NCBI RefSeq assembly: GCF_035989885.1
Contig: NZ_CP108518.1
Coordinates: forward strand, 3,640,501 to 3,704,500
Direction of reading: 5' to 3'
DNA from: Streptomyces sp. NBC_01232
GTDB lineage: Bacteria > Actinomycetota > Actinomycetes > Streptomycetales > Streptomycetaceae
DNA length: 64,000 bases
Under the pieces are notes generated by a model that had not been told where the DNA came from, did not search any database, and was given only the letters and a program-made list of their open reading frames with translations. Below are positions 16,963 to 26,703 of this stretch, one piece after another (the stretch's first letter is position 1; the number at the start of each line of letters is the position of its first letter). The translations under genes and the position numbers were made by a program.

Positions 16963-19215
16963 ATGCCCCAGCAGCCACCAGCCCAACCGGCGCCCTCAGC
17001 GCATGTGACGGCCGCCGAGATCTCCCGTATCGCAGGAGTCACGCGCGCCACCGTCAGCAACTGGCGCCGCCGCCACGACGACTTTCCGGCTCCCAGCGCA
17101 GGCACGGAATCCAGCCCGCTCTACGACCTGCCGGCCGTCCAGGCATGGCTGCGGGGCCGCGGGCACACCTCCACCGCCTCGCCGACCGAGGAACTACGTA
17201 CGGCGCTCCGACTGCTGGGACCCGGCTCGGGAGTGGCCGCGCGACTGTTCCCGCTGGCGGCCGGCGCGTCCCGCCGCACCCCGGAGGAGCTGGCCGAACT
17301 CGCCGCCCTGCCCGACGACCAGTTGATCGCCCGAGCGGAGAAGACCGCGCGCGAGCTTCCGGCCGCCGTGCCCGAGGCCGAGCCGGTCCGCTACGGTCCG
17401 GACGACGCGGACGCGGTCCGCGCGCTGCTGGGCTGCGTCCGTGAGGCGGGGCCACAGGCCGCCGTCGACGTCCTCGCCGAACGTGAACTGGACGAGGGCG
17501 CGGCCAGCGGCGTCTACCAGACCCCGGAGGGCCTGGCCGTGCTCATGGCCCGGCTCCTGCCCGCCGAGGCGTCCCGCGTCCTCGACCCCGCCTGCGGCAG
17601 CGGCACGCTCCTGGCTGGCGCCGCCCGGCGGGGCGCTCGGGAGCTGTTCGGGCAGGACTCGCTCCCCGTCCAGGGCCGGCGCACCGCGGTCCGGCTACTT
17701 CTCTCCGCCCCCGAGGCCGAGTCGGCGATCCGCGTCGGCGACAGCCTGCGCGGCGACGCCTTTCCCGACGTCATCGTGGACGCCGTCCTGTGCAACCCGC
17801 CGTTCGGCGACCGGGACTGGGGTCACGACGAGCTGGCCTACGACCCGAGGTGGGCGTACGGACTTCCGCCGCGCTTCGAGTCCGAACTGGCCTGGGTGCA
17901 GCACGCCCTCGCGCACCTGGAGCCGGGCGGCTACGCGGTCATGCTGCTGCCGCCCGCGCTCGCCTTCCGCTCCTCCGGCCGCCGCGTCCGCGCGGAACTC
18001 ATCCGCGCCGGGGCCCTGCGCGCCGTCGTCTCGCTTCCGGCGCGTGCCGCGTATCCGCTCCACATCAGCCTGCAGATCTGGGTGTTCCAACGCCCCGAGC
18101 CGGGCGGCACGGACCGTATGACGGTGCTGTTCGTCGACGGGGAGGGCGAGCAGCGGGACGGTGCCCCGGGCACGGCGTCCGCCACCGACACGGCCACGGC
18201 CACGGCTGACGCCAGCACCCGTGGCGGCTCACGCCTCCGCCGCTCCGGCTCGTCCTCTTCCGCCGCCTCTTCCTCCGCCGCCTCCTTCGATTGGGCGGGG
18301 CTGACGGACCGGGTCCTCGGTCAGTGGGCCGCATTCACCGCCGCACCCGACGCCTACGCCGACGAGCCCGGCGTCGCCCGCGCGGTGCCGCTCGTCGACC
18401 TCCTCGACGACGTCGTCGACGTCACCCCGGCCCGCCATGTCCGGGCGACCGCGGCCGACATCGACCCGGCGGCCCTGGCCCGCCGCGTTGACGACCTGCA
18501 CGAGCAACTGGCCGAGCAGGTGACCGCGCTGGCGGCCTCCTCCATCTCCGGCGGGTGGCAGCCGTCCGGGGCCTCGGCCCGCGAGTGGCGTACGGCGACC
18601 GTCTCCGACCTGGCACGCGGCGGAGCCCTGACCGTGCTGAGGGCGGCGGCGCCCGGCACACGAGGCTCCAAGGGCTCCGGTGGCCCCGCCGTGGAGCGGC
18701 CGGTCCTCGCCGCCCGCGACATCGCGGCCGGAAACCCGCCGTCCGGCACGGCTGTCGACATCCACACGGACGCCGCGCAACCCGTAGCCGCCGGGGACGT
18801 CCTCGTACGCGCCGTCGCGGGCGGCGGCGACGCGGCCGCGATGACCCGGGTGGCGGACGACCGGGACGCCGGAGCCCTGCTGGGTCAGCACATCCACCTC
18901 CTGCGCCCCGACCCCGCCCGCCTCGACCCGTGGTTCCTGGCCGGGTTCCTCGGCGCCGAGGACAACATCGCCTCCGCGTCGACCGGCAGCAGCCTCGTGC
19001 ACGTCACACCGGGGCGCCTGCGCGTACCGCTGCTGCCCCTGGAGGAACAGCGGCGCTACGGGGAGGCCTTCCGCCGCGTACACGAGCTCCGCGCGGCCGC
19101 CCGCCGAACCGCCGACCTCGCCGCCGACACCGCGGCCACCCTGACCACCGGCCTGACCGCCGGCGTACTCCTGCCACCGGCCGGCCCGAATGCCTCCGGC
19201 AGCCGTTCTGTCTGA
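16963..19215 (+). CDS. HTH-fused N6-adenine DNA methylase with specificity-like C terminus
   Basis: A 750-residue protein. Residues about 14-45 form a MerR/excisionase-like helix-turn-helix (VTAAEISRIAGVTRATVSNW). Methylase motif I is LDPACGSGTLLAG near 208 and motif IV is CNPPFGD near 277, the type I HsdM-like gamma/adenine class. A low-complexity Ala/Ser/Thr linker separates this from a C-terminal region with an HsdS-like ending (VTPGRLRVPLLPLEEQRRYG and a following coiled coil). It thus resembles a fused M-S enzyme with its own DNA-binding head. It is divergent from the SMC/HEPN-like/HelD-like operon and directly upstream of hsdMSR, suggesting self-marking for a defence module. Confidence 0.85.
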   Translation: MPQQPPAQPAPSAHVTAAEISRIAGVTRATVSNWRRRHDDFPAPSAGTESSPLYDLPAVQAWLRGRGHTSTASPTEELRTALRLLGPGSGVAARLFPLAAGASRRTPEELAELAALPDDQLIARAEKTARELPAAVPEAEPVRYGPDDADAVRALLGCVREAGPQAAVDVLAERELDEGAASGVYQTPEGLAVLMARLLPAEASRVLDPACGSGTLLAGAARRGARELFGQDSLPVQGRRTAVRLLLSAPEAESAIRVGDSLRGDAFPDVIVDAVLCNPPFGDRDWGHDELAYDPRWAYGLPPRFESELAWVQHALAHLEPGGYAVMLLPPALAFRSSGRRVRAELIRAGALRAVVSLPARAAYPLHISLQIWVFQRPEPGGTDRMTVLFVDGEGEQRDGAPGTASATDTATATADASTRGGSRLRRSGSSSSAASSSAASFDWAGLTDRVLGQWAAFTAAPDAYADEPGVARAVPLVDLLDDVVDVTPARHVRATAADIDPAALARRVDDLHEQLAEQVTALAASSISGGWQPSGASAREWRTATVSDLARGGALTVLRAAAPGTRGSKGSGGPAVERPVLAARDIAAGNPPSGTAVDIHTDAAQPVAAGDVLVRAVAGGGDAAAMTRVADDRDAGALLGQHIHLLRPDPARLDPWFLAGFLGAEDNIASASTGSSLVHVTPGRLRVPLLPLEEQRRYGEAFRRVHELRAAARRTADLAADTAATLTTGLTAGVLLPPAGPNASGSRSV

Positions 19216-19305
19216 AACGCCCCACGAGTCCCACCGCACACGACCACACTGAATCCCAGCCGTCCCACGCCCGGACGGTGTTCTTCGGAAGGAAGCCGGG
19301 ACCTC

Positions 19306-21315
19306 TTGAACAGCAGTAAGCACACGGAGCTGGCGAACCATGCCTGGTCCGTCGCCGATCTCCTGCGCGGTGACTACCGACAGTCCGACTACGGCAAAGT
19401 CATCCTGCCGTTCACGGTGTTGCGCCGCCTGGAATGCGTCCTGGAGCCGACGCGAGAGAAGGTCGCCGAGACCGTCGACAGGTTCGTGGGCCAGGAGATC
19501 GACACCGACCACTTCCTGCGTAAGGCCTCGGGCCACTCCTTCTACAACAAGAGCGACCTCACGCTCAAGAAGATCGCGGCCGACCCGCAGAACGCGGCGA
19601 AGAACCTGCAGATCTACGTCGGCGCGTTCTCCGACAACGCCCGTGAGGTCCTCGACAAGTACGAGTTCAACCAGCAGGTAAGGAAGCTCGACAGCGCGAA
19701 CCTGCTCTACCAGGTCATCGGCCGGTTCACCGACCTCGACCTGCACCCCGATGTCGTGCCCAACCACAACATGGGCTACATCTTCGAGGAGCTGATCCGC
19801 CGCTTCGCCGAGCAGTCGAACGAGACCGCGGGTGAGCACTTCACCCCGCGCGAGGTCATCAAGCTGATGGTCAACCTGCTGGTGGCGCCCGACGCGGACG
19901 CCCTCAGTCTGCCGGGGGTCGTCCGGACGGTCATGGACCCGGCCTGCGGCACGGGCGGCATGCTCAGCGCCGCTGACGACCACATCCTGGCCCTCAACCC
20001 GGACGCAACGGTCGAGGTGTATGGGCAGGAGCTCAACCCCGAGTCCTGGGCGATCTGCCGCTCCGACCTCATGATCAAGGGCCAGGACCCGGAGAACATC
20101 CGCTTCGGCAACTCCTTCTCCGACGACGGCCACGCGCGCCGGAAGTTCGACTACATCCTCGCCAACCCGCCGTTCGGCGTGGAGTGGAAGAAGGTCAAGG
20201 AGGAGGTCGAGTACGAGCACACCTCGCTCGGCGACGCCGGCCGCTTCGGCGCGGGCCTGCCGCGCATCAACGACGGCTCGCTGCTCTTCCTCCAGCACAT
20301 GATCTCGAAGATGAAGCCGGTGGACGTGAACGGCGGGGGCGGCTCCCGCATCGCCATCGTCTTCAACGGCTCCCCGCTCTTCACCGGTGCGGCCGAGTCC
20401 GGCGAGTCCAAGATCCGCCGCTGGATCCTGGAGAACGACTGGCTGGAGGCGATCGTCGCCCTCCCGGACCAGCTCTTCTACAACACCGGCATCTCGACGT
20501 ACTTCTGGATCCTCACCAACCGCAAGAGCGCCGACCACAAGGGCAAGGTCGTCCTGCTCGACGCGCGCGACCAGTGGCAGAAGATGCGCAAGTCGCTGGG
20601 CGACAAGCGCAAGGAGTTGGGCGACGGAACGAAGGGCCGCCCCGACCACATCGGCGACATCACGCGGCTGTACGCGGAGGCCGCCCAGGTCGCCAAGGAC
20701 CCCGAGCACCCGCTGCACGGCAAGGTCAAGGTCTTCGCCAACGAGGACTTCGGCTACCAGCGCATCACCGTGGAGCGGCCGCTGAAGCTCCGCTTCGAGG
20801 TCACGGAGGAGACCCTGGCCGCGCTGGCCGAGGCCAAGCCGGTCGCCAAGCTGGAGCGGAGCGAGGAGTTCGTGGCGGCGGTACGTACGCTGCTCGGCTC
20901 GTCCTGGCCGACGAAGTCCGAGGCGTTCATCGCCCTCAAGGACGCGGTGGTCACGGCCGGCCTGACGTGGCCGTCGGGAGCGCCGTTCGCGAAGGCGGTA
21001 CGGGAGACGATCGGCATCCGGGACCCGGAGGGCGAGGTCCAGAAGGTCAAGAGCGTGTCGGAACCGGACACGGACCTGCGGGACTACGAGAACGTCCCGC
21101 TCGGCGAGGACGTCGAGGACTACCTCAAGCACGAGGTGCTGCCGCACGTCCCGGACGCGTGGATCGACCACACGAAGACGAAGATCGGCTACGAGATCCC
21201 GTTCACGCGGCACTTCTACGTGTACGAGCCGCCGCGGCCGCTGGCAGAGATCGACGCGGAGTTGAAGTCGCTGGAGGCGGAGATTCAGGCACTGTTGGGC
21301 GAGGTGACGGAATGA
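19306..21315 (+). CDS. hsdM: Type I restriction-modification methyltransferase subunit
   Basis: A 669-residue HsdM. The N-terminal HsdM helical domain starts ELANHAWSVADLLRGDYRQS. SAM motif I (MDPACGTGGM, near 211) and the catalytic NPPF (near 287) are intact. It forms the M2S methylase that protects the host site by N6-adenine methylation. The start appears to be TTG 19306, with AAGGAAG somewhat far upstream. The stop overlaps the ATG of hsdS (ATGA), a translationally coupled operon with hsdR next. Length and motifs are those of an active enzyme. Confidence 0.95.
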   Translation: MNSSKHTELANHAWSVADLLRGDYRQSDYGKVILPFTVLRRLECVLEPTREKVAETVDRFVGQEIDTDHFLRKASGHSFYNKSDLTLKKIAADPQNAAKNLQIYVGAFSDNAREVLDKYEFNQQVRKLDSANLLYQVIGRFTDLDLHPDVVPNHNMGYIFEELIRRFAEQSNETAGEHFTPREVIKLMVNLLVAPDADALSLPGVVRTVMDPACGTGGMLSAADDHILALNPDATVEVYGQELNPESWAICRSDLMIKGQDPENIRFGNSFSDDGHARRKFDYILANPPFGVEWKKVKEEVEYEHTSLGDAGRFGAGLPRINDGSLLFLQHMISKMKPVDVNGGGGSRIAIVFNGSPLFTGAAESGESKIRRWILENDWLEAIVALPDQLFYNTGISTYFWILTNRKSADHKGKVVLLDARDQWQKMRKSLGDKRKELGDGTKGRPDHIGDITRLYAEAAQVAKDPEHPLHGKVKVFANEDFGYQRITVERPLKLRFEVTEETLAALAEAKPVAKLERSEEFVAAVRTLLGSSWPTKSEAFIALKDAVVTAGLTWPSGAPFAKAVRETIGIRDPEGEVQKVKSVSEPDTDLRDYENVPLGEDVEDYLKHEVLPHVPDAWIDHTKTKIGYEIPFTRHFYVYEPPRPLAEIDAELKSLEAEIQALLGEVTE

Positions 21316-22544
21316 CCGCGTATCGGATCAAAGATGTAACCCGTATTAATCGTCGAATTCTGCCGGAGGACACTGACCCTGGCTACACTTTCAAGTACAT
21401 CGACATCAGCGGAGTTGATGGTATCGGGAATATCGATATCCCGAATGAGCACGTTACCTTCGCGGCTGCGCCCTCGCGCGCTCGTCGCCTAGCGCCCAAT
21501 GGTGCCGTGCTTGTGTCAACAGTACGTACCTATCTGCGCGCGATTGCAGCGGTGCCCGTCAGCCAAGACCCGCTTGTATTCTCTACCGGGTTCGCGGTGC
21601 TGGAAGCCGGGCCGGAGATAGAGAGTAGATTTCTCGGGTATTATTGCCACTCACAGCCGTTCGTCGACGATATTGTCGCCAGGTCGACCGGCGTGAGCTA
21701 TCCGGCCATCAACGCCAGCGAGATCGGCAACCTCGCCGTCCCTCTGCCGCCGCTGGAACAGCAGCGCCGCATCGCCGACTTCCTCGACGCCGAGACCGCC
21801 CGCATCGATCGCTTGGCTGAACGTTACCAAAAGTTGTCGGATTTGGCAGTTGAGCGGGCACGAGCAGTAATCGACAAGGCTTTGATGGGGCTCTCCGCAG
21901 AATCCTCCGTCCCGGCATCTGCTGTCTGCAGCGCCATTGTGGACTGCGTGAACAAGACAGCCCCAACATCGACGGAGGCGACGCCATACAGGATGATCCG
22001 AACATCCAATATTCGTAATGGTGAAGTAAATCTATCGGAGACTTTCTCCGTGGAACGTCGAGTGTTCATCGAGTGGAATCGTCGCGGCACCCCCAGAAAC
22101 GGAGACATCCTCTTCACACGCGAAGCCCCGCTCGGGCAGGTAGGCATGTTGCACACGGACGCCTCGGTCTTTCTCGGACAGCGCATCATGCTCTATCGGG
22201 CAAATGAAAATGTACTCAAGAAAGAGCTGTTGCTCTACAACTTCTTGGGATCACACATGGGCAGGCAATTGCGGCTCCTCGGTGCAGGTTCGTTGCACGA
22301 GCACGTGCGTGTTGGAGACTGTCTGAAGCTGCGCATCTACTGTCCGCCGCGTACACAGCAGGATGGACTCGTGGCAGAAATTGAGGCTGGAAGAGAAAAG
22401 AGTCTCCGTCTCGCCACGCTCGCAAAGCGACAGCTCGCTCTCCTCGCCGAACGCCGCCAAGCCCTCATCACCGCCGCCGTAACCGGCCAGTTCGACGTAT
22501 CCACCGCCAGCGGACGCAACGTAACGGACGGAGTTACCGCGTAG
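21312..22544 (+). CDS. hsdS: Type I restriction-modification specificity subunit
   Basis: A 410-residue HsdS with two target recognition domains, each ending in a conserved region. The first is NLAVPLPPLEQQRRIADFLD plus a coiled coil; the second has an equivalent helix ending LLAERRQALITAAVTGQFD. It sets the bipartite DNA site of the complex. Its recognition domains, about 21320-21700 and 21830-22400, are clearly more AT-rich than the surrounding genes, with codons rare in the host. This indicates domain exchange. The ATG overlaps the hsdM stop, and hsdR begins 2 bp after its stop. Confidence 0.95.
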   Translation: MTAYRIKDVTRINRRILPEDTDPGYTFKYIDISGVDGIGNIDIPNEHVTFAAAPSRARRLAPNGAVLVSTVRTYLRAIAAVPVSQDPLVFSTGFAVLEAGPEIESRFLGYYCHSQPFVDDIVARSTGVSYPAINASEIGNLAVPLPPLEQQRRIADFLDAETARIDRLAERYQKLSDLAVERARAVIDKALMGLSAESSVPASAVCSAIVDCVNKTAPTSTEATPYRMIRTSNIRNGEVNLSETFSVERRVFIEWNRRGTPRNGDILFTREAPLGQVGMLHTDASVFLGQRIMLYRANENVLKKELLLYNFLGSHMGRQLRLLGAGSLHEHVRVGDCLKLRIYCPPRTQQDGLVAEIEAGREKSLRLATLAKRQLALLAERRQALITAAVTGQFDVSTASGRNVTDGVTA

Positions 22545-22546
22545 CC

Positions 22547-25500
22547 ATGAGCCCCATCCACACGGAGTCCGCCTTCGGGGACGCCATCGTCGCCGCCATG
22601 GTCGAGCGTGGCTGGCGCGAGGCGCGGCCGCAGGACTACCGGGCCGATATCGGTCTGGACACCAACGAACTCTTCACCTTCATCGGCGCGACCCAGCCCG
22701 ATGAGTGGAGCGAGCTGCTCACCGTCTACGGCGGCGACCCGAACGAGGCGCAGCGCGGGTTCGCCGGCCGCCTTGACCAGGCCATCGCCACCAACGGGCT
22801 CCTCGACGTCCTCCGTAACGGCGTCAAGGACCGCGGGGTCCTGCTCCGCGTCGCCTACTTCAAGCCCAACCTCGTCGCCCACGACTCCGTGCTGGACGGC
22901 TACCGGGCCAACCGCCTCACCGTCGTCCGCGAACTCGAGTACGCGACGAAGCAGGCCGACTGGGGCAACCGGCTCGACCTCGCCCTCTTCCTCAACGGAA
23001 TCCCCGTCGCCACGGCCGAGTTGAAGAACCCGCTGACCAAGCAAGGGGTGGAGCAGGCCAAGGAGCAGTACCGCACCGACCGCGATCCCACCGAGCTGAT
23101 CTTCACGCGCCGCGTCGTCGCGAACTTCGCCGTCGACCCGGACCTGGTCTTCGTCGCCACCCAGCTCAAGGGAAAGAACACCCGCTTCCTGCCGTTCAAC
23201 ACCGGGTCCAACGGACCGGGGCAGCCCGGCGGCGCCGGCAACCCGGCCCCCACCGCCTACGGCACGTACGCGACCTCCTACCTCTGGGAGCAGGTCTGGC
23301 GGCCGGACAACTGGCTCGACCTGCTGCAGCGGTTCGTGCACCTGCACAAGAGCAAGACGCCCGGCGGCGGCACGACGAAGACGATGGTCTTCCCCCGGTT
23401 CCAGCAGTGGGACGCGGTCAAGAAGCTCACCGCGCACGCCGCCACCCACGGCGCCGGCCACGACTACCTGGTCATGGCCTCGGCCGGCTCCGGCAAGTCG
23501 AACACCATCGGCTGGCTCGCGCACCGCCTCAGCGACCTGCACACCCCGGCCGACCCGCGCGAACTCGACCCCGAGGCCATCGCCAAGGGCCTCAAACCGG
23601 GCGTGCCCGTCTTCGACAAGGTCATCGTCATCACCGACCGCCGCAACCTGGACGCCCAGCTCCGGGAAACGGTCGGCAACTTCGAGCAGACCGCGGGCCT
23701 CGTCGTGAAGATCGACGAGAAGTACGGGGCGAAGGGCGAGCAGCTCGCCAAGGCCCTCTCCCGCGACACAGGGAAGATCGTCACCGTCACTCTGCACTCC
23801 TTCCCGGCGCTGCTGGACTACCTCCAGCGCAACCCCACGGAGATCCAGGGCAGCAGCTTCGCGATCATCGTGGACGAGGCGCACTCCTCGCAGTCCGGTG
23901 ACGCCGCCACCGCCGTACGGTCCGCGCTGCGCGACCTCGGTCTGGACTCCGACTCGGACGACGCGGGCGCGACCACGGTCAAGGCCCCGGCCGCCGCCAC
24001 CCTCGACGAGCAGCTCAAGAAGCGGGCCGAGCAGCGTTCCCGCGCCGCGAACCTCTCCTACTTCGCGTTCACCGCCACGCCGAAGGCCAAGACCCTCGAA
24101 CTGTTCGGCACGCTCCAGGACATCGACGGCAAGGCGGCCTACCGGCCCTTCCACACGTACTCGATGCGGCAGGCGATCGAGGAGGGCTTCATCCTCGATC
24201 CGCTGCGGAACTACGTCACGTACAACACGTACTGGAAGCTGGTGAACCAGAACCCCGACGAGCGGGAGGTCGACCCGTCGAAGGCGAACGGCCTGCTCGC
24301 CCGGTACGCGCTCACCCATGACTCGACGGTCGCCCAGCACGCCCAGGTGATCGTGGAGCACTTCGTGGCGCACAGCCGGGGCCGTCTCGGCGGCCGGGCC
24401 AAGTCCATGGTGGTGACCGCCTCCCGGCAGTCCGCCGTGCAGATGGCGCGCGCGATCAAGAGCTACCTCAAGGACCGGGACTACGACACCAAGTACCCCG
24501 ACCTCGGCGTCCTCGTCGCCTTCTCCGGCTCGCTCACGGTCGACGGTGAGGAGACCACCGAGCCGAAGGAGAACGGCGGGCTGTCGGAGAGCGCGCTGCC
24601 GAAGGCGTTCGCGTACACGCGTGCCGACGACAAGGCCGCCCGGGCCGGCGGTACGGGCCAGCGGGAGTACCGGATCCTGGTCGTGGCGGAGAAGTACCAG
24701 ACCGGCTTCGACCAGCCGCTGCTGACGGCGATGTACGTCAACAAGTCACTGACCGGCATCTCCGCCGTCCAGACCCTGTCCCGGCTGAACCGGACCGCCG
24801 AGCGCAAGAGCCAGGCGGACCTGGCGGTCCTGGACTTCGTCAACGACGCAAACGACATACAGGAGTCCTTCCGCCCGTACTTCGAGGAGGCGAACACCCT
24901 CCCCTCCGACCCCAACCTGCTCTACACCGCGCAGAGCCGGGTCATGCAGGCGGCGATCCTGTCCGGGCAGGAGATGGACGAGTTCGCCGCCGCGTATTTC
25001 GCCGCCAAGGAGAAGGCCGCGGGCTCACAGTCCAAGTGGGAGAAGCTGCACGCCGAGCTGTACCGGCAGCTCTCCCCCGCCGTCGCCCGCTTCACGCCAC
25101 TGCTCGAAAGCGAGGACGCGGAGGACCAGGAGGCCGCGGAGGACTTCCGCGCCGCCCTCAACGACTACGTCAGGAAGTACGGCTTCCTCGCGCAGATCGT
25201 CCCCTACCAGGACGCCGAGTTGGAGCGACTGCACCTCTACGGCCGCTACCTGCTCAACCGGCTGCCGCGCCGCGCGGACGGCGGCGTGGACATCGGCGAG
25301 ATCGACCTCAGCCACATGCGGGTGGAGAAGACCGGCGAGTACGACGTCTCCCTCACTTCCGAGGGGCCGACGACGATGCAGGGCTTCGGCGACGGCTCGG
25401 GTGGTGCCAAGGAAGCGGAGAAATCGCTGCTCTCGCAGTTGATCGACAAGTTCAATGAACGCTTCGGCACCGAGTTCACCGAGCAGGACGTCATCCGCCC

Positions 25501-25747
25501 GTTCGAGGAGGCCAAGGCCGACCCGAAGGTGCGGGCAGCGGCCGTCGTCAACGACGAGGAGAACTTCGGCCTCGTCTTCGACAACGTCTTCGCGGACAAG
25601 ATGGCCGACCACATCGACACTATTGCGGGCATGGGCCGCCAGTACTTCGGCCCCGACAAGGGCTTCAAGTCCAGTCTGGACCGCAGTGCCCGCAAGGCCG
25701 CCTGGCGGATGATCCGCCGCGAAGAAGGCCTGGACGACGACGTCTGA
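22547..25747 (+). CDS. hsdR: Type I restriction endonuclease subunit
   Basis: A 1066-residue HsdR. The N-terminal nuclease domain carries the D...ExK signature (LDLALFLNGIPVATAELKNP). The translocase has Walker A ASAGSGKSN near 310, the DEAH box IIVDEAHSS near 443, FTATPK and later SF2 motifs (EKYQTGFDQPLL, QTLSRLNRT). The C-terminal helical region binds the M2S core. All motifs look intact, so the restriction system is probably active. It begins 2 bp after hsdS, and a terminator hairpin follows at 25755-25781. Confidence 0.95.
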   Translation: MSPIHTESAFGDAIVAAMVERGWREARPQDYRADIGLDTNELFTFIGATQPDEWSELLTVYGGDPNEAQRGFAGRLDQAIATNGLLDVLRNGVKDRGVLLRVAYFKPNLVAHDSVLDGYRANRLTVVRELEYATKQADWGNRLDLALFLNGIPVATAELKNPLTKQGVEQAKEQYRTDRDPTELIFTRRVVANFAVDPDLVFVATQLKGKNTRFLPFNTGSNGPGQPGGAGNPAPTAYGTYATSYLWEQVWRPDNWLDLLQRFVHLHKSKTPGGGTTKTMVFPRFQQWDAVKKLTAHAATHGAGHDYLVMASAGSGKSNTIGWLAHRLSDLHTPADPRELDPEAIAKGLKPGVPVFDKVIVITDRRNLDAQLRETVGNFEQTAGLVVKIDEKYGAKGEQLAKALSRDTGKIVTVTLHSFPALLDYLQRNPTEIQGSSFAIIVDEAHSSQSGDAATAVRSALRDLGLDSDSDDAGATTVKAPAAATLDEQLKKRAEQRSRAANLSYFAFTATPKAKTLELFGTLQDIDGKAAYRPFHTYSMRQAIEEGFILDPLRNYVTYNTYWKLVNQNPDEREVDPSKANGLLARYALTHDSTVAQHAQVIVEHFVAHSRGRLGGRAKSMVVTASRQSAVQMARAIKSYLKDRDYDTKYPDLGVLVAFSGSLTVDGEETTEPKENGGLSESALPKAFAYTRADDKAARAGGTGQREYRILVVAEKYQTGFDQPLLTAMYVNKSLTGISAVQTLSRLNRTAERKSQADLAVLDFVNDANDIQESFRPYFEEANTLPSDPNLLYTAQSRVMQAAILSGQEMDEFAAAYFAAKEKAAGSQSKWEKLHAELYRQLSPAVARFTPLLESEDAEDQEAAEDFRAALNDYVRKYGFLAQIVPYQDAELERLHLYGRYLLNRLPRRADGGVDIGEIDLSHMRVEKTGEYDVSLTSEGPTTMQGFGDGSGGAKEAEKSLLSQLIDKFNERFGTEFTEQDVIRPFEEAKADPKVRAAAVVNDEENFGLVFDNVFADKMADHIDTIAGMGRQYFGPDKGFKSSLDRSARKAAWRMIRREEGLDDDV

Positions 25748-25754
25748 TGTGTAC

Positions 25755-25781
25755 GCCCCGGCCCGAAGTGCCGGCCGGGGC
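25755..25781 (+). terminator. Terminator after hsdR
   Basis: GCCCCGGCC at 25755-25763 pairs perfectly with GGCCGGGGC at 25773-25781 around a 9-nt loop, 8 bp after the hsdR stop. It ends the restriction-modification operon and separates it from the EcsC-like gene. Confidence 0.7.
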
Positions 25782-25826
25782 GCAGGTTGCATTCTTCATG
25801 AGGCGCAACGCACCGGGAGGGGAACA

Positions 25827-26495
25827 ATGAACCACGCGGGGGACGAGCTCGAAGAGTATCGACTTCAGAAGGCCGTCGAGATGGTCGCCATCACACCGGA
25901 GGCGGCCGCCAAGCTCGTGGGTGGCTACCGTGCCACTTTCGAGGCCAAGTTCAAGCGGGGGCCCGAGAGCCTGGAGGACAAGCGCCGGATCGCGGCCAAG
26001 ATAATCGGCCGGTACTCCAAAATTTCGGCAGTCACGGGCGCGGTCACCGCAGCCCCGAGTGTGATTCCAGGGGTCGGGACGGCGGTCGCAGTCCTGGGCG
26101 GCGGTATCACCGATATCGCCGCGGCACTCAAGCTCCAGATCGACATGTGCATGTGCCTGGTCGAGGTGTACGAGACCGAGCTGAGCGATGAGGACAAGAA
26201 GCATCTGGCTTTCGTGCTCGCGTTGGCGGGCTCGGTAGAACAGATGGCGTCGAAGGGCGGCAAGGCGGCGGTCCTGAAGATCGCCGAGAAGCTGGTCTAT
26301 CAGTACCTGCGAGGGCCGGCCCTGGTCACGATCAAGCAGTTGTTCAAGCGGGTGTCGATCACCTTCACCCAGAAGGCGATGGCCAAGGCGATTCCCGCCG
26401 GCGTAGGTGTCGCCTTCAGTAGCTCAACCAACTATGTCCTGACGACGGTGGTGGGCAAAGTCGCCGTCGCCGTCCTGGCCAAAGAGGTGAGGTAG
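25827..26495 (+). CDS. EcsC-like protein with amphipathic/hydrophobic helices
   Basis: A 222-residue protein starting at ATG 25827 behind a strong GGGAGGGGAACA site. The central part (TAAPSVIPGVGTAVAVLGGG, then LKLQIDMCMCLVEVYETEL) resembles EcsC-family proteins, where a Gly/Pro-rich hydrophobic hairpin precedes a helix facing the membrane. It may sit on the membrane surface. It lies between the restriction operon and a kinase gene. No biochemical function can be assigned, and the EcsC call is by resemblance. Confidence 0.55.
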   Translation: MNHAGDELEEYRLQKAVEMVAITPEAAAKLVGGYRATFEAKFKRGPESLEDKRRIAAKIIGRYSKISAVTGAVTAAPSVIPGVGTAVAVLGGGITDIAAALKLQIDMCMCLVEVYETELSDEDKKHLAFVLALAGSVEQMASKGGKAAVLKIAEKLVYQYLRGPALVTIKQLFKRVSITFTQKAMAKAIPAGVGVAFSSSTNYVLTTVVGKVAVAVLAKEVR

Positions 26496-26703
26496 CAACA
26501 CCGCATCGGATTCGGTACCGCCGACTCAGTTGCCGGACCGTACTGCAGTCGCACATTGAACTGCCTTGCGCTCGTGCCAGTCCCAGCGGTCGACGACCCC
26601 GCGGCCCCTTTCGCACCGCGACCGCTGGACTGGACGGCAGATCGACGCAGCGACCACACTTGACCCCTGACCGTGACCGTTCATCACGCACACCGGGGGC
26701 AAG

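Noticed and set aside
18229..21213. 994-codon minus-strand ORF
   Set aside because: It is antisense to the HTH-methylase and hsdM, which have clear motifs. Its translation is Val/Arg/Asp-rich shadow typical of high-GC third positions.
22337..24373. 678-codon minus-strand ORF
   Set aside because: It is antisense to hsdS/hsdR and lacks any motif.
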